Positions 7,835 to 12,998 of a stretch of DNA of 12,998 nucleotides are shown here, piece by piece. The DNA is taken from assembly GCA_028282045.1 (NCBI GenBank), contig JANQIS010000192.1:1-12998 (forward strand). Reading direction: 5' to 3'. The position numbers and the translations under genes were made by a program. The notes under the pieces are model-generated. The model was not told the DNA's origin and searched no databases. It saw only the letters and a list, made by a program, of their open reading frames with translations. Positions within the stretch are counted from its first letter, which is position 1. Each line of letters starts with the position of its first letter. This stretch comes from Gammaproteobacteria bacterium. GTDB lineage: Bacteria > Pseudomonadota > Gammaproteobacteria > Francisellales > CACEW01.

Positions 7835-8481
7835 CAGTTTGACTTTTTACGCTGTTTTACGTGACGTATGGCTTCTATTATAGCGGGAAGTACCGAAATA
7901 ATGATGATGGCGAGAATCACAATGCTGAAGTTATCCTTTACCCAGGGGATAGAGCCAAAGAAATAACCGGCATAGAGCAGGATACCAACCCACAGACAGG
8001 CGCTTAAGATACTCACGCTGATATAACGCCGATAGGGCATACGAGCAATACCGGCGACAAATGGTACAAAGGTACGAAAGATCGGTAAGAAACGCCCTAG
8101 AATAATGGCACGTATCCCATACTTGGCATAGAACTTTTCTGCTATGATCAGATAATTATGTTTTAAGAACCGATGATGCTCCTGGAAGACCTTCGGCCCC
8201 AGCCAGCGGCCAACATTGTAATTGGTATTATCACCACAAAAAGCCGCAAAAATCAGGGTGAGTGTCATATAAGCGGGATTGTGGCTGCTGGCAGCAACAA
8301 TGGTCCCTGTGGCAAATAACAGTGAATCTCCTGGTAGAAACGGCGTTATCACCAAGCCGGTTTCACAAAAGACAATCAAGAATAAAATCAGATAAACAAT
8401 ATTACCATAGTGATTGAACAGCTCACCCAGATACAAATTCAAGTGCAAAATAATATCGATAAAATGAAGAACAGAATCCAT
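7834..8481 (-). CDS. DedA-family inner-membrane protein
   Basis: A 215-residue polytopic protein of the DedA/SNARE-associated superfamily, in the size range of E. coli YqjA/YghB. Members are linked to proton-motive-force homeostasis and to flipping of undecaprenyl phosphate or phospholipids. Glu40 and Asp52 in ETGLVITPFLPGDSLLF, and Arg130 and Arg136 in GRFLPIFRTFVPFVAG, correspond to the essential acidic and basic residues of YqjA. Hydrophobic segments lie at ~28-48, ~55-65, ~72-83, ~138-146, ~155-177 and ~185-205; the tail is Lys/Arg-rich. It is the upstream gene of a two-gene unit with barA, joined by a one-base stop/start overlap, so membrane state and kinase output may be co-regulated (inference). 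No strong Shine-Dalgarno precedes the ATG, but no better start is present. Confidence 0.92.
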   Translation of the reverse strand: MDSVLHFIDIILHLNLYLGELFNHYGNIVYLILFLIVFCETGLVITPFLPGDSLLFATGTIVAASSHNPAYMTLTLIFAAFCGDNTNYNVGRWLGPKVFQEHHRFLKHNYLIIAEKFYAKYGIRAIILGRFLPIFRTFVPFVAGIARMPYRRYISVSILSACLWVGILLYAGYFFGSIPWVKDNFSIVILAIIIISVLPAIIEAIRHVKQRKKSN

Positions 8482-8532
8482 ATAAGATCAGTTAAAACAA
8501 TGATGGTTGCATCATGCGGCATTCTGTTCAGT

Positions 8533-8555
8533 AATGCAATTGGGCAAATTGCATT
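8533..8555. repeat. 9-bp perfect inverted repeat in the ygfZ-dedA gap
   Basis: AATGCAATT (8533-8541) and AATTGCATT (8547-8555) are perfect reverse complements around a GGGCA loop. No T-run follows on either strand, so it does not look like an intrinsic terminator. It may be a regulator site or an mRNA hairpin upstream of dedA. Confidence 0.4.
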
Positions 8556-8586
8556 GAATCAATAAAAAGCAGTGGGTCTTGCTGTA

Positions 8587-9405
8587 TTAAAACACAACTT
8601 GATGGGCCGTATCATGGTGGAGGGCGTCTAAATAAACTGGCGCAGTAATATCCTTTTTAAGGTTGGCTAAGCTGACAAAGCCATCGTCAGTCGCGGCGCT
8701 GGTAATAATATGTCCCACAGCTTGCGCATCATGATATAAGGTAGCGCCAGGCTCAGCTTTAATCTGATGGGTGATCTGGCGCATGGTCTTTTTTGCTTTA
8801 CCCAAATAATGCATACGCGCAATAATTTCCTGGCCGACATAACAGCCTTTATTTAAACTCACAGCGCCCAAAGCGTCTAATCCCAATTCATCGGGTAGAA
8901 ATAACGCGCAGGTTTGAGGATAGAGTTGTGGTTCATTTAACGCGATAGCTGCTTGTTGCCAGGCATTGCTGTTATCGTATGCATCAGCTAACCGTTGTGG
9001 TGTCAGGAGTAAGCCGCGCTGATGGGATAATGCCAGATAGTAATCTTCATGTTGTGCCATATAATGACCTTCAGGGTAGTCAGTTCGGGGGCATTGCAAT
9101 AGGCCATAGCAGTGATAATCAGCCCGAGTCACGTTGACTTTAGCGCGGAATATATAGCGTTGCAGGGTTTTGATCAGCTTGTTTGCTAACCCTCGTGAAA
9201 CGATCAAAAAGCAGCATTGATGATGTTTAAAAAGACGAAATAATGCCACCACACGGCCTTTGACATTGCAATGTGCGCCCCATATCACCTGATTGTCCAG
9301 TTCACTGATGTCACAGGTGAGCTGACCTTGCAGAAAAGTAACAGCATCAGCACCACTGACTTTAACCACTTCATATACCGGTTGCAGATCAATGTAAGTA
9401 TTCAT
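8587..9405 (-). CDS. ygfZ: YgfZ-type folate-binding iron-sulfur maintenance protein
   Basis: A cytosolic GcvT-like protein that supports repair or maturation of a subset of [4Fe-4S] enzymes, with tetrahydrofolate as likely ligand. The diagnostic motif K-G-C-Y-V-G-Q-E is complete (190 VGQE; Cys189 numbered from a TTG at 9408), as is the N-terminal FLQGQLTCDI stretch. At about 272 residues it is shorter than E. coli YgfZ (326). I place the start at the ATG at 9405, because GAGG (9410-9413) lies four bases before it; a TTG one codon earlier would leave only one base of spacing. It is divergent from sdhE, the same arrangement as ygfZ and sdhE (ygfY) in enterobacteria, which supports both calls. 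dedA follows after about 105 bases and may be partly co-transcribed. Confidence 0.93.
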   Translation of the reverse strand: MNTYIDLQPVYEVVKVSGADAVTFLQGQLTCDISELDNQVIWGAHCNVKGRVVALFRLFKHHQCCFLIVSRGLANKLIKTLQRYIFRAKVNVTRADYHCYGLLQCPRTDYPEGHYMAQHEDYYLALSHQRGLLLTPQRLADAYDNSNAWQQAAIALNEPQLYPQTCALFLPDELGLDALGAVSLNKGCYVGQEIIARMHYLGKAKKTMRQITHQIKAEPGATLYHDAQAVGHIITSAATDDGFVSLANLKKDITAPVYLDALHHDTAHQVVF

Positions 9406-9438
9406 CAAACCTCAAGCGTATCCAGAGTATCTATGCTG

Positions 9439-9448
9439 TGGTATTATG
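9439..9448. promoter_or_regulatory. Overlapping divergent -10 elements between ygfZ and sdhE
   Basis: On the plus strand TGGTATTAT (9439-9447) is an extended -10 (TGn plus TATTAT), giving a leader of about 27 bases before sdhE. On the minus strand the same bases read CATAAT (9443-9448), with TTTTCA 18 bases upstream as a possible -35 for ygfZ. If both are used, the two polymerases compete for the same DNA. Confidence 0.35.
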
Positions 9449-9480
9449 CACGCTATGAGCTTTTAGTGAAAACTATTATT

Positions 9481-9729
9481 ATGGATTTGAGTCGAATTCA
9501 TTGGGCTGCTTGTCGGCGAGGGATGTTAGAGCTCGACGTAATTTTAGAGCGCTATGTAAAACATCGTTACAGCGTAGCATCACCGCAAGAACAGCAACAA
9601 TTTGTCGCTTTGCTGCAAGCCAATGATCAAGACTTGTTTACCTGGCTGGTAAAGCGTGAGCAGTGGCATGAGTGTCCTCATCTGTCCATGGTGCATATTT
9701 TGTTGGAGCATGCCAATTCTTGCTTATAA
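9481..9729 (+). CDS. sdhE: SdhE, FAD assembly factor of succinate dehydrogenase
   Basis: A small cytosolic chaperone (82 residues, the usual size) that promotes covalent flavinylation of SdhA and FrdA. The family hallmark RRGMLELD is at residues 12-19, with the conserved Gly14 and Glu17 of the RGxxE motif, and DLFTWLVKRE at 51-60 matches the last helix region of E. coli SdhE. The frame is open further upstream into the ygfZ region, but that extension is antisense to ygfZ and the family starts right before this motif, so I use the ATG at 9481. The Shine-Dalgarno is weak. It heads a tight four-gene run. Together with divergent ygfZ and the downstream desulfurase it points to upkeep of Fe-S flavoenzymes such as succinate dehydrogenase. 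Confidence 0.93.
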   Translation: MDLSRIHWAACRRGMLELDVILERYVKHRYSVASPQEQQQFVALLQANDQDLFTWLVKREQWHECPHLSMVHILLEHANSCL

Positions 9730-9741
9730 GAGGAACCCAGT

Positions 9742-10107
9742 ATGATAGATATTAACCAGTTGATTCATCAGGCTCAGCAGAAACCAGATGCTCGTGATTT
9801 ATTGATGCATGCCTTAGTGCATGGCGAGTTATATTGCCTGGGTGAGGCGAAATCATTAGGCAATGCTGAAGATGAAACGGATTTATTCATTACCGAGTGG
9901 GAAGATGAGCAAGGCCATATTTTTATTCCATGTTTTAGTGACCTGGCACAAATGGAAGGTATTGTCGAAGAAGATGAGCCTTATTTGTATCTTAATGGCA
10001 AAGTATTGTTTGAGTTGTGTCATGATACGACTATCATTATTAACCCCGAATCTGAGCTGGAATTTGTGTTATCATCGGCAGAAATAGTCCAATTACTCCA
10101 TCGGTAA
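9742..10107 (+). CDS. SseB N-terminal domain protein (short form)
   Basis: A 121-residue acidic, probably cytosolic protein that looks like the SseB N-terminal domain on its own. The succession LMHALVHGELYCLG (21-34), DEQGHIFIPCFSDLAQM (55-71), a short segment ending in LNGKVLFELC, and a final helix after NPESELEFVLSS matches that domain. E. coli SseB has about 258 residues, so the C-terminal half is absent here. Its biochemical role is unknown. Position is the useful clue: in E. coli sseB lies just past the isc operon and pepB, and here it directly precedes a cysteine desulfurase. The start has a good site, AGAGGA at 9729-9734, seven bases before the ATG and overlapping the end of sdhE. Its TAA shares one base with the next ATG. 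Confidence 0.75.
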   Translation: MIDINQLIHQAQQKPDARDLLMHALVHGELYCLGEAKSLGNAEDETDLFITEWEDEQGHIFIPCFSDLAQMEGIVEEDEPYLYLNGKVLFELCHDTTIIINPESELEFVLSSAEIVQLLHR

Positions 10108-11264
10108 TGAAACGCCCCATCTATCTGGATTATGCTGCCACCACACCGGTTGCACCACAAGTGATTGAGGCCATGTTGGCGTGCATGGGTATTGAGGGTG
10201 ATTTTGGCAATCCTGCTTCACAGCACGCTTATGGCTTTGCAGCGCAACAACATGTTGAGCAGGCGCGTGAAACCGTTGCTGATTTTATTAGTGCTCAACC
10301 TGAGGAGATTATCTGGACTTCAGGGGCCACAGAAGCCAATAACCTGGCGATTCAAGGAATGGCCCATCAACATCACCGGCAAGGCCGTCATATTATTACG
10401 GGTGCAACTGAGCATAAGGCGGTGTTGCAAACCGTGAAAATGCTAGCCAGGCAGGGGTTTGATGTCACTATTATCACACCTGATCACGATGGCGTGATTA
10501 CGCCACAAGCGCTACAGGCAGCATTGCGCGATGATACTATCTTGGTGTCGATTATGATGGTGAATAATGAAACCGGTGTGATTCAAGATATTGCCGCTAT
10601 GGGGGCGATATTAGCAGCACACAGGGCCTACTTTCATGTTGATGCGGTGCAGGCTGGTGGTAAACTACCCATTGACGTTAAGGTGCTCGATGTTGATTTG
10701 CTCTCACTTAGCGCCCACAAAATGTATGGCCCTAAAGGTATCGGCTGCTTGTATGTGCGCCAGCGCCCACCCGTGAGATTAACACCATTGTGTTATGGTG
10801 GCGGGCATGAAAAAAAATTGCGCCCGGGTACAGTAGCTACGCACCAAGTCGTTGGCTTTGGTCGCGCTGCTGAGTTAGTATGCCAGCAACTGACTACTGA
10901 TAGCGCCCATGCCCACAAATTAAATCAGCTATTGATTGACGGCTTGTGCACTATCCCACAAGTGCAGATCAATGCGTTATCAGCACAACGCGTACCCAAT
11001 ATTGTTAATGTCATGGCACAAGGTATTGATGGGGAAGCATTGATACTGGCTTGTCGTGACTTGGCCGTATCAGCAGGTTCGGCGTGCACATCGGCCACTT
11101 TCGAGCCATCGCATGTACTGAGTGCTATGGGCTTAACTAGTATGCAGGCACATAGCAGTATACGAATTTCCTTTGGTCGCTGGAGTACTGTTGCTGAAAT
11201 TGAGCAAACAATAGAAGTATATCGTCAGGCTATTATCAAATTAGCTCATTTGGCAGGGGATTAA
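10107..11264 (+). CDS. iscS: IscS-type cysteine desulfurase
   Basis: A PLP enzyme that removes sulfur from L-cysteine as a persulfide for Fe-S clusters and tRNA thiolation. Its 385 residues compare with 404 for E. coli IscS. It begins with the family LDYAATTPV and carries ATEHKAVL (His103, stacking on PLP), HVDAVQ (Asp179), SLSAHKMYGPKG (Lys205, Schiff base) and the catalytic loop SAGSACTSATFEPSHVLSAMG region with Cys327. The long IscS-type loop, followed by EPSHVLSAMG, puts it in group I (IscS/NifS) rather than SufS. The ATG overlaps the preceding TAA by one base and has no clear Shine-Dalgarno, so coupling is likely. No iscR, iscA, hscBA or fdx is present. It may be a second desulfurase or part of a dispersed system. 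Confidence 0.94.
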   Translation: MKRPIYLDYAATTPVAPQVIEAMLACMGIEGDFGNPASQHAYGFAAQQHVEQARETVADFISAQPEEIIWTSGATEANNLAIQGMAHQHHRQGRHIITGATEHKAVLQTVKMLARQGFDVTIITPDHDGVITPQALQAALRDDTILVSIMMVNNETGVIQDIAAMGAILAAHRAYFHVDAVQAGGKLPIDVKVLDVDLLSLSAHKMYGPKGIGCLYVRQRPPVRLTPLCYGGGHEKKLRPGTVATHQVVGFGRAAELVCQQLTTDSAHAHKLNQLLIDGLCTIPQVQINALSAQRVPNIVNVMAQGIDGEALILACRDLAVSAGSACTSATFEPSHVLSAMGLTSMQAHSSIRISFGRWSTVAEIEQTIEVYRQAIIKLAHLAGD

Positions 11265-11265
11265 T

Positions 11266-11613
11266 ATGCTGCCGGCAAACTTGCTAACCTATTTTGAAGC
11301 CACACAATATGCAGGGCGATTACCTCATGCGACGCACCATCTGATAGCCGGTTCAAAACATCAGGGCCGGTGGGTTGCCATGGATTTGCAAGTGACGGCA
11401 GGAAAAATTGTTGATGTGCGTTATCGGGTATATGGCTGTGCGTATACCATCGCCTTAACCGAGTACTTGGCGCAGCATTTGCTCCATCAATCACTGGATT
11501 GTTTACAGTATTGGCAGTGGCCGGTAGAAATCATTACCGAGATTCCACACCACAAACACAGTGTGTTGTTATTGTTGCAGCGGTTGTTGGACCTGGAACC
11601 AACGGTTGATTAA
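11266..11613 (+). CDS. IscU/NifU-N-like protein with degenerate cluster ligands
   Basis: A 115-residue protein that aligns end to end with the IscU fold but lacks most of its metal ligands. DLQVTAGKIVDVRYRVYGCAYTIA around 40-63 fits the IscU segment ending in YGC, keeping the second ligand (Cys58). Where IscU has the first cysteine (ACGD), this protein reads KHQGR (31-35). Where IscU has HCS, it reads HKHSV (96-100), keeping a His (98) but with Ser99 for Cys. The usual partner-binding hydrophobic N terminus is kept (LLTYFE). It starts one base after the desulfurase stop, with AGGGGA at 11255-11260 as ribosome binding site, so the two are surely co-expressed. It may be a regulator or adaptor of the desulfurase rather than a scaffold. 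Its 3' end overlaps the convergent PAP2 gene by 45 bases. Confidence 0.75.
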   Translation: MLPANLLTYFEATQYAGRLPHATHHLIAGSKHQGRWVAMDLQVTAGKIVDVRYRVYGCAYTIALTEYLAQHLLHQSLDCLQYWQWPVEIITEIPHHKHSVLLLLQRLLDLEPTVD

Positions 11614-12192
11614 TAGTGGCATGGTGATGCCAATATAGGCACCAACTAACACATCGCCAAGATAATGTGCTGCCAGTATCACGCGGCTGGCCGTAATCAC
11701 GATAGCCAGGGCAAACCAAAACAAACGCCAAGTAAGATTGCGCCATAATAATGCTAATGCGCTGGCAATAGCGAACATGCCGGTAGCATGCCCGGAAGGT
11801 GTGGATTGTAATGCATGATGCAGACCCATACCATGCAGGCCGTAGAGTTGATGGGTAAAATATTCAATCGGGCGATAACGGCCCAGTAGTACTTTAATGA
11901 CAAATGTTATTAGCATCGCAGCAACAATAGATAAGCCAAAGAAACCAACGCGACCGGCTTTCGGGTTATCCAGTATCTTCATCAGCACCCCCAGTATCAA
12001 AAACACTAAGCCCAGCACTGCCAGGTGTGATCCGGCAAACCAGGTGGAAACATGGCCGACGACTTGCATCCAGTGTTGATGGTGGTATTGCCAGAAGAAT
12101 TGCGCAATGGGTTTGTCGATAAACGCAAAGCATAGTACGTAGGCCACTAAGGTGATGGCGAACCATAATAAGAAATGACGTTTTGTCAGCAT
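11569..12192 (-). CDS. PAP2-family membrane phosphatase
   Basis: An inner-membrane type 2 phosphatidic acid phosphatase of 207 residues. All three catalytic motifs are intact: KVLLGRYRP (Lys100, Arg107), PSGH (132-135, His135 as acid) and SRVILAAHYLGD (Ser169-Arg170, nucleophile His176, Asp180). Hydrophobic segments lie at about 8-25, 55-72, 83-99, 137-150, 156-172 and 180-195. Substrates in this family include undecaprenyl pyrophosphate, phosphatidylglycerol phosphate and lipid A; the sequence does not decide between them. The ATG at 12192 has no recognisable Shine-Dalgarno (CCCACCCC precedes it) and there is no in-frame alternative close by. The gene is single, and its last 45 bases overlap the IscU-like gene on the other strand. 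Confidence 0.9.
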   Translation of the reverse strand: MLTKRHFLLWFAITLVAYVLCFAFIDKPIAQFFWQYHHQHWMQVVGHVSTWFAGSHLAVLGLVFLILGVLMKILDNPKAGRVGFFGLSIVAAMLITFVIKVLLGRYRPIEYFTHQLYGLHGMGLHHALQSTPSGHATGMFAIASALALLWRNLTWRLFWFALAIVITASRVILAAHYLGDVLVGAYIGITMPLLINRWFQVQQPLQQ

Positions 12193-12225
12193 GGGGTGGG
12201 TCCAATATAGTATTTTGTGAATATT

Positions 12226-12290
12226 TTGACATTCTCCCTTTCCTAAAGGAAGAGGATTCCTACATTTTGCAGGGTGATATTACTCACGCA
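12226..12290 (-). mobile_element. Possible solo right end of an IS200/IS605-family element
   Basis: Read on the minus strand, this stretch ends with CTTCC-TTTA-GGAAAG hairpin sequence (imperfect, extendable through G-U pairing) followed by GGGAGAATG and TCAA (complement of 12226-12229). That layout, with GTAGGAATCC just before the hairpin, is typical of the right end of tnpB-carrying IS605 elements. No tnpB reading frame remains on the inner side, and stops occur in all obvious continuations. It would therefore be a relic only. The same hairpin could alternatively be a random stem or part of a PAP2 leader. Confidence 0.38.
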
Positions 12291-12296
12291 GATCTA

Positions 12297-12375
12297 AGAT
12301 TTTATATTGGGCAAATATAATATATTTTTATTTTAATATATATATTTGTAACGTTTTTTATAAAAATAATCACAT
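12297..12375. other. Very AT-rich stretch upstream of the orphan membrane gene
   Basis: Nearly pure A/T sequence with ATATAT runs, a TATAAT at 12316-12321 without a convincing -35, and a 12-base palindrome TTTTTATAAAAA at 12355-12366. It is likely the promoter region of the following gene and the kind of curved DNA bound by H-NS-like proteins, though neither is shown. Confidence 0.4.
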
Positions 12376-12424
12376 ATTGATTGTAAACAAATAGTTGCAG
12401 GCAATAACAAATGAGGATTTAACC

Positions 12425-12949
12425 ATGGATGGTGATAATAAGGATATGGATGTATCTGTACTGATTTCTAAACAAGAATCTCTTGTAGATCTAAGCCAGG
12501 AAGAAAAAAATCTTATACAAGATATGGGCATTTTTGAACTGAGTACAGCGGGTCGTGAATTTTTTGATGTTTGTAGCCAAAATGGAATGGAAGGATTTCA
12601 GTCGACTTGGAAAAATAATTATAGTTCCAATGCCATAAAAAGACATACAGTGAGCACTGTATCAGATACGGGAGCAGTTAGAACTTCAGCGCATGCAGAT
12701 AACCCACAAACAAGCAAACTGCAAAAAATAATTAATTATGCTCAAAAAGGTTATGGTCTTTCAGGTGTTGCAACACTTATAGGAACAGCAGATATTGCAG
12801 TGGGCATTTTCCTCTCTCGGGATACCAGCTTTATTCAGTCGTGCTTTCACTCCGGTCTGGCACTGTTAAGTACGCCAATTAGCATGGCATGTGGAATTTA
12901 TGCTAGAGGGTGTCGTCAAATTAATTTCATCCATGGATTAAGCTATTAG
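12425..12949 (+). CDS. Hypothetical small membrane protein with two hydrophobic helices
   Basis: I do not recognise this 174-residue protein. Residues 1-~105 are polar and acidic at the start (DGDNKDMDV), without a signal peptide. Two hydrophobic segments follow, at about 110-131 (GYGLSGVATLIGTADIAVGI) and 138-161, separated by a short polar turn. This helical hairpin near the C terminus is a layout seen in some translocated bacterial membrane effectors, but that is only an analogy. The start is set by GAGGA at 12413-12417, seven bases before the ATG; a TTG at 12395 in the same frame is less likely. It is preceded by the AT-rich stretch and a possible insertion-element relic, has no partner gene in view, and uses AT-rich codons compared with the core genes. 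Recent acquisition is plausible. Confidence 0.65.
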   Translation: MDGDNKDMDVSVLISKQESLVDLSQEEKNLIQDMGIFELSTAGREFFDVCSQNGMEGFQSTWKNNYSSNAIKRHTVSTVSDTGAVRTSAHADNPQTSKLQKIINYAQKGYGLSGVATLIGTADIAVGIFLSRDTSFIQSCFHSGLALLSTPISMACGIYARGCRQINFIHGLSY

Positions 12950-12998
12950 AACGTATATAATTCGTGGTGTTGAGAGCGATTTATGTTAATGGAGTAAC

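Noticed and set aside
8533..8555. Intrinsic terminator for ygfZ
   Set aside because: The stem is A/T-rich and no T-run follows on the minus strand; kept only as an inverted repeat.
9271..9480. N-terminal extension of sdhE into the ygfZ region
   Set aside because: The open frame runs antisense through the ygfZ start, gives residues foreign to the SdhE family, and the family start fits the ATG at 9481.
11966..12232. Minus-strand 88-codon frame overlapping the PAP2 start
   Set aside because: It lies mostly inside PAP2 in another frame, has no domain and begins within the possible IS end; a shadow frame.
12297..12375. Replication origin or CRISPR leader in the AT-rich stretch
   Set aside because: No DnaA boxes, direct repeats or spacers are visible; simple AT-rich promoter DNA explains it.

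Overview
The window looks like chromosome of an intracellular gammaproteobacterium of the Legionellales type (Legionella/Coxiella/Berkiella-like). This is inferred from core genes that read as gammaproteobacterial (BarA-type hybrid kinase, DedA, divergent ygfZ/sdhE, IscS-type cysteine desulfurase) lying next to two large eukaryotic-like genes of the kind these bacteria deliver into host cells. No secretion apparatus or rRNA is present, so lineage and lifestyle remain inference.

Layout. 1-4361 is an accessory, AT-richer block of two convergent large genes. The first, open at the left edge, carries a CE-clan (Ulp1/YopJ-type) cysteine protease signature, a long helical region and a C-terminal CAAX box (CLIL). 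The second, on the minus strand, carries the catalytic and metal-binding motifs of a PI-kinase/HipA-like kinase fold. 4362-4676 is a divergent regulatory spacer with nested palindromes over a plausible minus-strand promoter. 4677-5051 encodes a small carboxymuconolactone-decarboxylase-family protein. 5060-8481 (minus) is a dedA-barA pair coupled by a one-base stop/start overlap. 8587-9405 (minus, ygfZ) and 9481-11613 (plus: sdhE, a short SseB-domain protein, a cysteine desulfurase, a cysteine-poor IscU-like protein) form two divergent units. A PAP2 phosphatase (11569-12192, minus) converges on the last of these with a 45-base overlap. Beyond it are a possible solo right end of an IS200/IS605-family element, a very AT-rich stretch, and an orphan gene for a small two-helix membrane protein (12425-12949).

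How they may work together. ygfZ, sdhE, the desulfurase and the IscU-like protein suggest an iron-sulfur and flavin cofactor maintenance group, with SDH/fumarate reductase as likely clients. BarA-type kinases control the switch to the transmissive or virulent state in relatives through GacA/LetA and small RNAs, so BarA could act on effector genes such as those at the left, but nothing here shows that link directly. The strongest candidates for undescribed biology are the prenylation-ready protease-like effector, its kinase-like neighbour with the palindromic promoter, and the scaffold homologue that has lost two of its three cysteine ligands.
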